Shown one piece after another: positions 27,401 through 41,317 of a DNA stretch of 64,000 bases. The position numbers were made by a program, and so were the translations under genes. Source of the stretch: Todiramphus chloris collaris (lineage: Eukaryota > Chordata > Aves > Coraciiformes > Alcedinidae). The notes below the pieces were generated by a model, which saw only the letters and a list, made by a program, of their open reading frames with translations, was not told the origin of the DNA and searched no databases. The stretch is taken from the NCBI GenBank assembly GCA_025345505.1, contig JANVCC010000062.1, positions 13,742,809 to 13,806,808 of the forward strand, given 5' to 3'. Each line of letters starts with the position of its first letter. Position 1 is the first letter of the stretch.

Positions 27401-29251
27401 AAGGCAGGAAAGCTTTGCTTTCTAATCTTCATTTAACTTGGTAACAAATAAAATTGGTGGTCCGCTCTATTTTGCATGCCCACGTTCTCTGGTTTTGAGC
27501 TACATCTATAAACTGCCTGCTCTTACTCAGTGCCTTCATCAGCCAGCAATTCATCTTAATTAAGGCCTGGACCTGACCTGCCACCTCCCCAGAACTGGCT
27601 GCAGTGATAGCTGTCTCAACTCTTTACTGCAACAAAATGCGTCTTCATTGCCTGAGATGCACTGCAAGCCGCAGCTCAGTCACAACCCCAACAGTACAAA
27701 GCAGGCATGAGGATCCTCACACATTCCTCACAATTTACAGCAGTCAAGAATAAAGTGATCTGTTTATGCTATAGATTATCATAACACTGATTTAGCCTCA
27801 ATTATGTGCAACTCAGCGTGGCTGGTCATTTAAAACCGACGGGGTCACTACAGCAACATGATTTTAGTCACCCTGACAGTTGGAAAGGAAGTGGGTGAGA
27901 AGTTGCAAGTGTCAATTCAGCTGGCAAAAGGAGCTGGCTGAAGTGGGAAAAGCATTCAAACATCCCACTGTGTTGCGTACAAACGAGCTGCGATGAAAAC
28001 AAGTAACTCCCCGACCACACCTCAGCATTACAGCCTGGGAACGGTGAGGAGTTTACAGAAGTTCTTGCATCACCTGAAACACCAAAATTGATCTAACAGC
28101 ACCGGGAAAAAGCCATAAATTACCTGTGTTCTGAGCTGTGCCATGCAGGGCAATTCCAAACCCTCCTAGGGGACAAGCCACTGACCGAAAGGGTAAGGGA
28201 GGCACCAAAACCAGACTGGCTGATTACCTGCTCCTTCACCCATCCATCTCAAGGACCTGCCCTCGTGTGCTGTACGCACCATATAGGATGGCGCCCTTAA
28301 GCAATCCAGAGTAAATTTACCATAGCTACCATGATGTATCGGGAAAAATTGTCTGCTAAGGTTGATAGATCAGTCAATTACCTGCTTCCTGGACTTTTAT
28401 TCTTGTGTAAATGTTTTCATCCTTACGTTACCAATACCATTACCTATGAGAAGATGATAGGTACATTGCCAAAACCAGCTCTTTAAATTACTAGCAAATC
28501 CTTCATTACTATAAACAGGATTACAACAGGCTTATTTAAAACTGTTTTCTAAACACCAAAGCAACAGCTCCAGAAAATAAAGCTCTCTTGCTGTCACTAT
28601 TTGAGGCCGCTCTTTCCATGCGCACTCTTGCTCCGTGCACAACCCTCAGTGCTCCCTCAGCCCACCCGAATGCCATGGAGAGAGCACCTGCTGTCTCTAC
28701 ATCGACACCTCCTGCATGGCTGAGCACACAGAGAGAGCATGAAGTTCTCAGTCTGCCCTCAGCTCCTCCTATTAAGTCCAAACCACCTTCCTCCCAAAGC
28801 CACATGCTCTCCCAGCCCCTACAAAAAGAGGTAAAATTCATTTACCTTCCTCTGTATGTTAAGACAGGCAAATAGTACTGAAGCACTGCAGTTACTGACT
28901 TCATCTTCAAGGCAGAGATGTTTTAGTGCCCCTGGTGGGAATCTCAAGAACAGTCCAATCCTCACAGGTGCCAGGAGAGTATGGGAAAACCACAGAAGGC
29001 CATCGTCCATGTCACTGAGCTGGTTTAGGCTCAAAATGGAATATCAAATCTCTGCCAAGGCAGACAGGCATGATCTCATGGACAATTTCCCTTTGCATAC
29101 TTCCTCTCTCACTGGCAATAGCAAGAGGCTTCCGAAGAAGCCAAACAGAAAATACCTGATTAATGACAAAGAAGCTGAAACCAAAAGTATAATGGTGTAT
29201 CATCCTTCTGCCTCTACACACAGAGGTTATGAGAAGTCTAGAGCATAAATT

Positions 29252-29648
29252 TTATGAGGAGTGGCTGAGGGAACTGGGGTTGTTTAGCCTGGAGAAAAGG
29301 AGGCTCAGGGAATACCTCAGTGCTCTCTACAACTACCCTAAAGCAGGTTGAAACAAGGTGGCTGTCGGTCTCTTCTCCCAAGTAAGAAGTGATAGGACAA
29401 GAGGAAAGGGCCTCAAGGTCACCGCGGAGGTTTAGGTTGGATTATTAGGACAAATTTCTTCACCAAAACAGTTGTCAAGCCTTGGAACAGGCTGCCCAGG
29501 GAAGTAGTTGAATGACCATCCCTGGAGGTCTGTAATGTAGATGTGGTGCTAAAGGACATGGTTTAGTGGTGCCCTGGCAGTGCTGGATTAATGGCTGACC
29601 TTGATGATCTTAAAGGTCTCTTCCAACCAAAACAACTCTATGAAATAC
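29252..29648 (+). repeat. CR1 LINE 3' fragment
   Basis: This is the 3' end of a chicken-repeat-1 type LINE in plus orientation, antisense to ZNF827. Signature phrases in order are 'tggggttgtttagcctggag', 'ggaacaggctgcccaggga', 'tgaccttgatgatcttaaag' and 'ctcttccaaccaaaacaa', ending near 'tctatgaaat', the remnant of the CR1 terminal octamer. It is truncated at its 5' end, as most CR1 copies are, and has no coding capacity. Its presence is the main evidence for an avian or other sauropsid genome. Confidence 0.92.
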
Positions 29649-32600
29649 AAAGAACAGAGCAATAGATCTGGTTTCCTGCATCTCTTCAGAGGCACAGTCA
29701 AATTTTGGAATTGCGAGGCAGGGCACTCCCACCAGGCTTTGTACAGGGAGACACTAGTCTAAACCCAGCAGAGCTGCAACACTCAAGGAAAGCTCTGTAG
29801 AAGGTTTCAGCAGCACTGTAAAAACATACTAGATATGTTCTGGGTGTTGCTGTAACTTCCAGGGCCATGTTTCCCATCTTTTTCCCTGCTTACCTCTTTT
29901 CCTTCAAGGGACAACGGCTCTACAGATGTACAACATCAACCACTGTTGCTTTGGATTCCCTGAGAAACTGCCAAGTGCATCTTTCCTATAGGACACCTAA
30001 TTAGAACACAGGCTCTCTTTCAGGCTGAAACTATCGTTTTGTTGGGTTACGTGTGCCTAGGACAGCTGGCTCACTCCTTGACATGTACTGCTATGCACTA
30101 AAGAAAACCAACAAAGGAGAAGGAAACAGCATTTCCTTGTCTCTCTTACACACAAGGTAATCACTAAGAGCACTTTCTGATGTCTAATCACTACAGTAGA
30201 AAACAGAAGTCCAAGAGACACTCAGATGGAGGAGTAACCATAAGTTCTACAGAAGAATATGGTATTTCAGATGTGCTTTCTCCATGACTACTGGCTCTCA
30301 TTTCCCAAGACAGGCCAACAATGTCAGGGATAATACAAATGGCAACCTTCACTTTTCCTCTTCTCTCCAGTGGATTAAAGGCATGCTCTGTCTTCTCTTG
30401 AACCAGTTCCAAACAACTTCTCATTCTATTAACTTCTGAAACTGCCAGTAGTCTTCAGGCAGTGACACTGATAAAGTAGTGATATTATCAAAATGAAAAA
30501 TGGCTATTTCTCTACTTTCCTACCCTTCCAATCTTCTCCAGGCAGTCTAGAGAACTTACCATAAATATTGACTGGTAAGGTGTGAGAAAAGAGAAGAATT
30601 ACCAGTGATAAAAGCAGTGATTGTATCACAAGTGGTTTTGGAGAAAAAGGAAGAAAACCAGTCCTTGTCAGTGTAGCAGGGCTACACTAAGATTAAAGCT
30701 GAAAAAACCTGTCTATGAAGTTCTCCCTATAGGTGTGAAGAATTTCTGAAGAGAACTTGCTGTTGAGTCACAGGGCAGGGGGGGGAATAAAAACAAGAAC
30801 TCAAGAAAGCTGGAGATCTCATATTTGTAAACTGTCCCACCAAGCCTCCAAACATCCCCACGAATATCATACAACCCTGATAGCTCTGACACTGCTGTCT
30901 AGAACTCTTGGACCCAAAAAAAACATTCCAAGGAACACAGTTATAACTTACAGCACCAGTAAAAGAGCAAGAGAAAAATTCTTGCTTACCAAGGGGAGGT
31001 TTTCATCTCCTGAGCACAAAGTTAACCCAGCTAGCTTCTAAGGGAGGAAGAACACCATAACCTCTCCCTCTCTGCCTCTCTGTTTCCCTGCTGTTGCAGG
31101 AAGCTGGCTGGATGCTCTCCATAAAAAGGACATATTGGAGTTTGAGGACTGCTAAAGAAGTGGTTGCATTTGCCTGCCTTGATGATATGATGTACTGTTG
31201 TACACTCTGACCTATGCTTACTAGTACCCTTTTGGTCAGCTCATAATTTCCTTCTCTGAACTTGAATAAGACATCTTAACTTTCCAACAGCCCCAGTGGC
31301 ATTCTGGCAAAAGCAATTCATTCCACTCAATTCGTAAGAGTCACTACTGCTACACAGTCAATAATCCAGTCATTCCTGTTCTGTTTATGCACGGAGACGG
31401 GTCCTCTCCTGTGTGAGATGGATGTGGCAAAGGAGGAACACGGCACGAGCCTTTACATCTCTCTGATTCTCCTTTGTGTTTTCTAACCTAGACTCAGCCT
31501 GGAGACCAGCCCATCGACAGCAGCTGGAAATGGCATTAACTAGCAGTAAGTAGATCTGAGTGTGTTCCAGCTGTGGCTTCATCTCTGACCCTTTTCACCT
31601 CTGATTCACAGTCTATTCTAAGTTACAGTGGTATGAAGATGTATGAAACAACAGCATTATTACACCCTAGAACATCCCCATGCAAGAAGAATCCCCATCT
31701 GGGAAGGCCAAGGCAACTTTGGTAACATTTGCATCACTCAAGCAACACAAGGGAGACCAGAGGAAGGCTGTGAAGCTGGCCCATGGCTGATAATAAACAC
31801 TAAGTCCTACACTTTAAATGTTAAGTGGAACTCAGTGAAGTCATCTTAAATTATTCTAAATATTGAAGTTGGAAAGGTGGTGAGAGCAAATACTGTGAAC
31901 TTTCTTTCCCTTTTATTAAAACACAGAAACTCTCACACTATCCACTCAAAACATGGACTCTTGGAAAAATACTTATAAAATATACAGAATTGTTGATTTA
32001 GAACGTTATTTATGAAGGTTGTTCCAATGATCAATAAACTATAGAAAAACCAAAATCAACTAGAAACCCCTATATCACTTTAGTACATAGGCTGCAATAC
32101 ACGAAATACCTAAAGCCTCAGATCAAGCTGCTGCAGTGCCTTATCTATCCCTGTTACGCTTAAAACCTCTACCAAGGGGTCATGAAGTTAAGAGAGGAGC
32201 TCACAAACCACACACATGGCAATATTCAAGCACAGCAGGTTACACAAGGCAGCATGCATGCTCTAACAACCATCTCCTTTGTTTTTGACTAGTTCCTGTT
32301 TATTTTTGCTATATGCAGCTTCTCCTGCTCTATTTTTGGTAAATAATGTGCTCCTGATTTACCATTTTACTCCGCCCCATTACTCACCTGAGGTGCTTTA
32401 AGCACATTAGCTTTCTAACTGGTTCAGAAACAAAAGATTTAGGTTTTAGATACTGAAATTATTCCTTCCTGTAAATGTCACAGGAATCCAGTTCCCCATA
32501 ATTTAATTTTTTCCTCTCTCCCAAAGTCAGATTAAAACAGGGCAAATTATATTCTCTGTTTCTAATTCCTCCCACAAGGATGATATTATGGTAACGTTAT

Positions 32601-33989
32601 CTAAGGGAAGCTTCATGAAGTGTTTGTTTTGTCGTGCTGTGTTTGCTACCAAAGACAGCTGCTTTCTCTGTCCCTGAGAGGATTGCTTGGGGTTAACAAG
32701 CAAAGCCAAATAAGAGAGGATTAGGAAGCTACTCGTAGTGGTAGGCTAACATACAAAAGCAGACCTTTCCACGTGGAATAGGCCCTCCTCACTCCTAGAC
32801 ATACTGTTTAAGGCACTGCCCCAGCTTTCAATCTTAAGAAAAGTCAGAGGTCACATAATTAATGTGAAAACACTGAGAAAAAAAAAAAACAAAACAAAAA
32901 CCAAGCAACAACAACAAAAAACATCCCAAACCATCAAACCTTATTTTAAAAAGAATATAGGCTTGTGTGCCAAGCTCCTGGTACAAGAAACTAATGCTAC
33001 GGCTACTTAGGGCACAGACACAGCACAAATGGGAGGAACCCACTTCTGTGTTCTGCCTAAAAAGCCACCTAAAATTCAGATGTAGAGGAATAGCTAGAAG
33101 TGAAGGGAAAGTTTCACGTTCACGTCCATTCCATTGCTGGCTTTTGTGCTGAACAAACAAACAAGTGTGGCAACGGCAGTGGGACTGGATTTTGTTTTTT
33201 CAAAGTGAATTTCTTGGCTGAAAACTCTGTGGGCTTTACCAACACTTTTTATGCAGGCCAGTAAATGCCTTCAAAGACAACAACTCTGATTCTCATAAGA
33301 GAGTATGTCTATACTAAACAACACAGCACTACATAGTGTTGAGCCAGCTTGAGTATACCCACAAGTATTATAGCTGAATTAACCTGGGTAGACTGCTGTG
33401 ATAACTGCCTCCCGTAGACAAGGTAGCTTATTTAGAGCTTGCTTTGTTATCTCAATGTGGCATAGCACTGTGCAGGAAAACAATATCAACAATTACTGTG
33501 AAGTCTATTCAGACCTTATGGGCGATGTAAAAATACCTCAAGGTGGGCAGAAGAGCCCCCTTCAGAGTTATTCACCGCGCAAAGAACTCCCTTTGGCAAG
33601 GCAGAATTGACAAAAGGATTATGTCAGCCCTTCCTTTCCAGAACAAGGAGCAGGGTGAGAGCCTGGGGGCAGCAGCAATTAGAGCAGCTCTAGGCTGTTA
33701 TGCTTACACTGGTGCCTGAGAAGGGCTCTTCGTGGGCTCAAAGTGATAGAAATACAGAGGTAGATAAGGGGAAGTTCTGCTCCAAACACAGATAAAGAAA
33801 TTCCTCAGTCACTAGTTGCCAGGTCTAGATTTGGCACAGTGGTCTATAAGGGGAGAGACTCTGGCTGTGCTTCAGTAAAGCGAGCAAACACAAAGAGCTA
33901 CACCACTGCCTGCTATCTACAGCCACTTGCCTGCCACCCTCTCTGTTCCTCACCTGCTTTTCACTGCATGGCCATCTAGCTATGGAAGA

Positions 33990-34123
33990 TGTGTTTTTTT
34001 GGGGTTTTTTTTGTTTTTTGTTTTTTTTTTGGTTTGGGTTTTTTTTTTTTTTTGGGGTTTTTTTTTTTTTTTGTTTTTTTTTTGGTTTGGGTTTTTTTTT
34101 GTTTTTTTTGTTTTTTTTTTTTT
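33990..34123 (+). repeat. G/T-only tandem low-complexity tract
   Basis: 134 bases contain only G and T on the plus strand. Two copies of a 53-base unit can be seen: GGGG at 34001 and 34054, each followed 30 bases later by GGTTTGGG (34031 and 34084). The unit is mostly T. A frame through it would encode only Phe, Gly, Leu, Val, Trp and Cys and is not a gene. On the ZNF827 sense strand the tract reads A/C. Confidence 0.9.
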
Positions 34124-35546
34124 AAGATAAGCAATTATTTGTACTACTACACAAGTCGAAATGAAGTCTAGAAGTAGCCTGCAAAAAATTCATGTTCATT
34201 AGTATAGTCACACAGGGGGATCACTCATTAAGCTAAACACACAATTGTTAAAGCCACCAATTCCTTTAATCCCTTTTTCTAAAAGTTACTTGCCATTTAT
34301 TTTGAAGAATTCACCAGAATCCTTATTTTTGCCCCGATACAGCATATTACAAACTCTTAACAGGCACCAAGATCCAGGACATGTCCAAAATATTCCCTTA
34401 AAATAGGAAGTTGTAATTTTAAAGTAAGCTTGTGCCAAATCTTCTCCCTTGCAGGCACTTTCAGATGAAGCTTCTATCCTCCTGATTTAAGACCATGCAG
34501 GGAAAGAATTCTTTGTACCTGTATAGAAAGCTCTGCAATAGAGGAAAAACACATCCAAGAAGCAAACCCCAGATGAGGGTCAGGAGAGATATAAAACCTT
34601 CTGGAGTAAGGGAATTCCCTAGAGGTAGGACCACGCAGAATTCAAAGGGATGATGACAGTAGCTTGCTTTGAGTTGCTTCAAAAATGTTATTTCTACCAC
34701 AGTGAGAGAGCGTCCCAAATAAAAGAAGAGAAACAGGGCAGATGTTTGGAACTTAATTTCACCTTCTGAAACCGCTGATTAAACCACTCATTACAAGACC
34801 TCTACCAACTCAGTAACACTTTCATTCTTAAAGCAGTTTATTCTAAACAGCAACTAAACCATCAGTCTTGCACAAGAACTTCTCTTTCTTTGTCTACCAT
34901 ACTATCAGCACTAGTCATTCTTTCCCCTCAGCTTACATCCCTACTACCTAAGTACTGAAATGAATGAGGAAAAGGAGTATTTATGGAGACTAATTTTTCT
35001 CTCCTTACTGCCTGTTTCTCAAAAAATCCCCCCTAACTCTTTCATGGTTCCAAATTAATCAAACTTGGACTCTGTATGAATTCTTAACAGGCAAACCAGA
35101 ATAGGCTTGTCTTAGTGTTAGGCTTAACATGGGATTCTACCACTCAGGGTAATTACACCACAAGCAGAAAATCCCTTGAAAGGCAGAAGAAACTCTAAGG
35201 AATAGAGCTAACTACTAAGCCACAGATGCAGACTGAGCACTCAAAACATGGGGAGTCTAGACCAAAGAGGACACCGGTCTGTAAATGCTACTGAAGGTAC
35301 GTGAGAAAAAGAGAAACTGTCTTTGGGAGCATAGCACTTCCATACTTCTGACCCTAAATTCATCTGTAAAAAAGAAAATCTTTCAAAGACAAGCTCTCAC
35401 GTGACTTTATGGATACATGTTGCTGAATACTCCAAGTAGCCACAATGCAGCCTGTCTGTGAAGAACCAATGTTGACTGTACCCTGCAGCATGCATCCCTT
35501 CAACTGAAGAACAGTCAAGTCTTGAGTTTTATTACTTCACTACCTT

Positions 35547-35679
35547 TAAAAAACAAACAACAGTAACAAAACCAAACAAACGAACAACAAAAAAAAACAA
35601 CAAACCACCACACACACAAAACTAAACAAAACCAACCAAATAAACCCAAAACAAATACTAACCAAAGCAACCAACAACC
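35547..35679 (+). repeat. A/C-rich low-complexity tract
   Basis: About 130 bases are almost entirely A and C on the plus strand (units such as caaa, ccaa and aacaaac) with very few G or T. Similar shorter tracts occur at 32879-32935, 40645-40688, 51502-51560 and 53678-53710. It resembles a decayed (CAAA)n or (CCAA)n microsatellite. Confidence 0.8.
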
Positions 35680-38600
35680 TGGGGAAAGCAATATTAACCA
35701 CCTTTTTGAGTTACTTGTTTGGTTTTTTCCTTCAGCCTGATATTATTTATTATTCTTCATGCCTGTATCACCCTATATCATTTATCATTCTTCATACAGT
35801 AATTTTTTTTTTTTTTACAGTGGAATAAAACCAAAATGTTTTACTTTGGAGGGCAGAAAGAGAGCAAGAGAATCCCCCCTGCCCCCTGAAAACTGTATTT
35901 TACTACATACTGCTAACTACATAGTAGTCCAGATTTTTTACATATTATTAATTTTGTAAAACACGTGATACTTTAACCTCCAAACACCCTGAAGGGATTT
36001 GTACCTGTAAACCTAAATGATACAAAACATGTACTACGAATTGCAAACTAGGTAACCAAAAAAAACCGGTATACTAGAAACCAGGGCAAAAATATTAGAA
36101 GATACACTCTTCAGACATGACTCTGAAGTACTTTAACAGCTGTAAAAGGATTCCAGGCAGAAGCCATATTAGCCCCCCCCACCCATCTGAACTCATGTCT
36201 GTATGATGATTTCTTGGCAATGTTAAAGTCCTCTATACCGTGCTTCATGACAAATCACATGGCTTGTGAAGCTTCATGTTAGAAATCCTTTTAACTTCCA
36301 AAAAGTCCTCTTTTGTAGGTCATGCTCTCATTATCTTGCTCTGGGATCTGGTCTGATTAAATTATAGGAAATTACTAATACTTCACTTTGAACAGCCAGC
36401 TCCTCCTGGCTCTTTCTTTTTTTTCCTAAACTTAATTCCTCCTACTCCTGCCTTCTTACATATGAAAAAGACAACAATCACTCTATCACAAAGATTAAGT
36501 CACACTCTATCTGTTTAAACATTTAAAAGAAAAATGCATTTTGTCTGCATGCTGTTACATTTCCCATTCCACTGCTCTACCTGCAGGTTTTCCTGTTTGG
36601 ACAACTAAAAAGTTTGGGAGTTTGTTCTATGATATTTTGCACCCCCACCCCCTCTAAAATCTAATTCGTAAGATCCTGAAAACTTAAATAGCTTAATGAT
36701 CACACCGACTGTTTTGTTAGTCTAGCTTATGCTCTGCTGGGATTTATTCAGATTTAGTACTATCAGACAACACTTGGACACAGTCTAATGGCTTTAGATT
36801 GAATGGCTTTAGACATTGATCATAAATGATTTTATACATTATATTTGTTTGGGGGGGGGAGGGGGAAGAAAAGAAAAAGCAAGGCAGCATATAAATTTAA
36901 AGAGACAGAGACTTGACATTTCAGAAAGAATCCACATAAATGGAGAAGGTATTTTTGAAAACTCTATGATGACTTTATTATCACAAGAGGGACAAAGTAA
37001 GAATGGTGTTTTCAGGTGGAGTAACGTGGATGCTACTCCATCCACCAAAAGGCTGCTGTTCGTTTGAGAGGTGCATTACGGCACCAGTAGGACAACCATG
37101 ATGAGAGCAATGAAATGATTAACCTAATCATACTAAGAATAATAATTTTCACTACATGGATCCTCTTGTCAACAATGAGCTATATCATGATCCCTGCAGC
37201 GGTAAGAGGTTAAAAATAGTAAATAGAAAATATGTTAAAAGCTTCCCCTTGTATATGCAATGTCTGCTAGAAAGGTAATAAACTGTATTAAAAAAAGAAA
37301 GATTCCTGTTCCTGGCAAAAGCCTTTTGTCATGGAGGCAACTCTCAAATGCCAAATGATAGTAAAGGCTTTTCTGACATGGGGAAGTCTTTTGAAAAACC
37401 CATTCAGCACAACCTCTCCTGCTATCAGACAGTATCAAATGAAGCAAGCTTCAGAAATAAAAAAGAAGGAAGCTCTAAATCACTGTTAATTTACTTGTTT
37501 GACAGTGTTTTCTTTACACTCTGATGATATAATCCAGCAATAAAAACCAGTATGATAAAAAGCTTCACAGAGTTTAAGAGGTTTTTTTTTTACTGTATAG
37601 AAACAGTTGAAGACTTCACCACAGTATCTGGAATATCCAACACTATATCCACCCATGAAAGCAAGAAAGAAGAGTTAGGCCCTCTCATTACCACGTATCT
37701 AGCTTTCCATACTGAAAATAATACTATACCAACACTGCATCTTCTCTCTTAACAAAGTTAACCCAACAGAAAATACCTCTGCTGTTTGTCCTACATTTAA
37801 CATCTTCAGAGAGTAATAGTAGTTCAAACTTCTCGACATAGCATCTCCCTCTGCCTGCTCCTCTCTAACAAATACAAGCTTTATATAAATGGTATTGTGG
37901 CATTCATTCACAAACTCTGTTGCTTACAAACCTCCGAGACAGAATCAAACCCCGCAGAGTATCGATTGCTACACTTAAGGCAATGTAGTGGTCTAGATGT
38001 TAAATATTTACTTGAATGCCTCAAAACTTCCCAAAACTTTCACTTTTCAGGTGGAACTCTTCCAAGACACATTTGTGCAGTTCAGATGAAACAGACTTTC
38101 AGGAATCGTCAGAAAAGAAAATAATAGTGTGGGGTAGAATGAAGAATAAGGCACCAAGGAGAAGGAAAATGGAGTAAAATTGTATTTATACATAGATTTT
38201 TCCAATGCTAACTGAATAGATGAGGGGGAAAAAAAAAAATAAAAAAAATCTAGGTGCTGAAATAGCTGAAAGGGAAAAAATACTGCTCACACACTGAAGA
38301 ATGACCAAAACACCTATAAACATTGCAGTGGAAATTAATTGACTTGTCTGAGTAAGTCACATCCGAAAGTAATCATAAGACACATGCACTGGGCAAATTC
38401 TTAACTTATGAACTTAACTCTGTCATTGTACACTGAGTCTACACTGCTGCAGCATTTAGGTTGGATGTGAATGAGCCACTGTCTACCCAGGAACTCCTGA
38501 AGTCCCTTCCTCATTCACTCCTATCTGAAATGTAAAGGGATGCGCTTCTCCTGTGTTTGGCAGAGTGCGAGTGAAGACATTCTGCTGGCGTCTGTCACTA

Positions 38601-38694
38601 CACCATTCCCAAAACCTGACTTCTTCACCCAGGGGAACTCCATTTACAATACAAGTTAATATCAGCATCTCAAAGGGCCCATCCACCTGACTGA

Positions 38695-38777
38695 ACCCTG
38701 AGGTTGGTCCTGCTTTGAGCAGGGGGCTAGGCCAGATAACCTCCGAAGGACCCTTCCAAACTAAATGACATTGTAAA
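38695..38777 (+). repeat. CR1 LINE 3' terminal fragment
   Basis: A short fragment with the CR1 3' UTR phrases 'ggttggtcctgctttgagca', 'gggggctaggccagataacc' and 'cccttccaaactaaatga'. Plus orientation. Only about the last 80 bases of the element remain. Confidence 0.85.
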
Positions 38778-39874
38778 TAACTCCGGTTACTGCAAGCTCA
38801 ACCTGAATGCTGCCCTTTTAAACAGATGCCACCAAAGCATCATATTATTGCATATAATGATAGCAAATGTTTTTCTTTATTTTCCCCCTTCAACCACTGA
38901 AGTATCAGTATTTAGCAACTCCCTTTAAACTAAATAAAATCATTGCAACAGCCTGACGGGTCTCTAGCAAACTGTTGTACAGGGAACTCCTTCACCATAG
39001 CGTGAACTTTGGCAGCGGGGCCTTCTGAAGTCAACAGACAGAAGTATAAAATCAGAGTCCCAGTCAGCAGCAGCTGCATACTGTCATTTCCAGCAGCGTG
39101 ACAGAGTTCTGCAGGTGCATTCTGGGGTATGGAACAATTTATAAGATATTGATTAAGGCATAGAGATCCTGAGACCACAACTTCCAACCTAAGCTGTACC
39201 AGAGTTTACAGGACTTGCCACAGCAAGTTACATTTGCTCTGCTACATTGTAACATTGGTAAATTATTCTGTATGTCAACATCTTATTATTTCCCAAACAA
39301 TCGCAACAGAAACAAAAATATCAGAGAGGTTCAGAAAGATGCTACATCATTCGGGTGTACTGGAGAGTTCTCAGGCACCAGAAGGAACCTGTAAGGTGAC
39401 TTAGGAGAGAATCACGGTGTAATGCCCACAACGGGGCAAAGTTAAAGTTTAATACAGTATTAGCATCTGCCTTCTAGATGCGCACGGTGCACTTGACATT
39501 CTTCTGCCATCCTTCATACTTCAGAAGGAAATACACACACTATTCCTCTAAGAAATGTATTGCTAAAACCAGCGGGAATTGTAGAATAAAAGTGTGTTTT
39601 ACACTGAGCACCCATTAAAGCAACATGTTGCTGAAAAAAAAATTTAATGACTATTTATAGCATTTGCACACTGGATGCAATGGACTCCAAGGCATTTTCT
39701 GAAACTGCAGGACTGAAGGCTAGAGCAGTACTCCTGCAATTCTTCCTGCATTATCTAATATATTGTTATTATTGTCAAAGAATAGCTTCTGATGTGGTTC
39801 CATCTAGTTGTAGAAGAAATTAAAATAAATAAACCCCATTAAAAAGTAGCATTCGTGTGGGACATACAGTTTTA

Positions 39875-39952
39875 CATATCGGGGAAAAAAAAAGATACAA
39901 ATTGAACAAAAAAAAAAATCTGAAAAAACTGCAAAAATAAAAAAAAGGCCGT

Positions 39953-39979
<27 letters not shown>
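39875..39979 (+). repeat. A-rich low-complexity tract ending in a 27-A run
   Basis: A-rich sequence ends with 27 consecutive A (39953-39979), just before the CpG island. No retrocopied gene was recognised upstream. Homopolymers of this length are often of uncertain length in assemblies. Confidence 0.75.
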
Positions 39980-39983
<4 letters not shown>

Positions 39984-41290
39984 CAACCAAATACTAATAA
40001 TTAAAAACCCAACCAACAGCACCAAATAACACCCGCACAACTCGATCTGCACAATGCAGGCGGTTGTTCCCTGCCCAGAAAAAGCCGTGACTCCCCCCGG
40101 CGCGGGCGGTCAGGAGGTCGGGCCCGAGGGGAGCCTCAGCCGCAACCCGGAGGCAGGGGCGGCCAAGAGCCCGGCGCCGGAGCCGAGCCCCCGCCGCCGC
40201 GCACGGGAGCGGCACGCCCGAGCGAGCTAAAATGGAGCCCAGGTTTGATGTCAGCCCGAGAGGCAGGCGGAGGGCAGCCGCACCGGGGCGGGGGCGAGGG
40301 CAAGGTCAGCTGCCGGCCCGGCCGCAGCGCCCGCCCCGCCGCGTCCCCGCTCCCGCAGGGCTTCTCCCCAACCCAGGCGGCGGAGCCCGCCCCCCTCCTT
40401 CCCGCAACGCCGCTCCACGGCCCCGCGAGGCCCTGCGCGCCCAGGCTTGGCCCCTGCCCCCGCCCGCCGCGCCGGGGCCGGGGCGCTGCAGAGGCAGGCG
40501 CCGCGCTCCGCCGCCTCCCCCGTGCCAGCCGCCCCGGCCGGCGCTCTGCGCCGGGGCTGCCGGCTCGGCTCCTCTAGCGGGCGAACCGCGGAAGGGCTGC
40601 GCGGGGGCAAACGGTGAGAGGAGGGGAAGGGGGGCGGGGGGGAACCAAAACAACAAACAACGCCAAAAAAAACCAAAACCCACAACCGAGCAAACCCCAC
40701 CGCAACTCAAGCCCTTGACTCGACTACAGCGGAAAAGGAGAAATATTTGCGGGGCTAAAAGAGCCGCCCCCCCTGGCATCCCCAGCCCGAGTGCCGGCGC
40801 TGGATGGGCGGGGGAGAAAGGGGGGAGCGCTGCCCCAGCCCCTGCGCCCGCATAACAGGGGGGAGAGGGGGAAGCCGCGCTCCGCCCGCAGCGGCGCCCC
40901 CCGGGCAGGGGCAGGAGCCGCCCCCCTGAACTCCCGGTGACCGAGCCCGGCGCCGGCACCGGCGGCTGAGCTCTCCCCCTGCCCCGAGCCCGGCGCGGAG
41001 GGGCTGCAGGCACGCTCCGAACAGATGTGCCGGAGACAGACAAATGACCCCTCCGTCCACCCCCCGCTCTCCTTAAACCAACCCTGGGGCCAAGCAGGGG
41101 CAGGGTATTTTTAGGTCCGTTCCCCTTCCCTCCGCCTCCCTCTCAATAGCTGCCGAGCGCTTAATACAAGGGGAGGGGGGAGAGCGAGCGGGAGAAAAGT
41201 TAACTGTTTTGCAAAGAGGGGAGAAAATAGACAGGGAGGGGGAGGGAGCGAGAAGGAGCAGGGCAGGGTGAGCTGTGTCAGGGGATGTGG

Positions 41291-41317
41291 ATGTGTGTGT
41301 GTGTGTGTGTGTGCGCG
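41291..41317. repeat. (TG)n-(CG)n alternating purine-pyrimidine run
   Basis: An alternating run of 27 bases (TG units then GCGCG) inside the CpG island. Such sequence can adopt Z-DNA under negative supercoiling; that is a known property of the motif, not shown here. Confidence 0.9.

Noticed and set aside
33303-33420. Possible old hAT-type miniature element ('tatgtctatact' ... 'gtagacaaggt')
   Set aside because: The similarity to amniote repeats ending in 'gtctaca' is weak and the terminal repeats do not pair convincingly.
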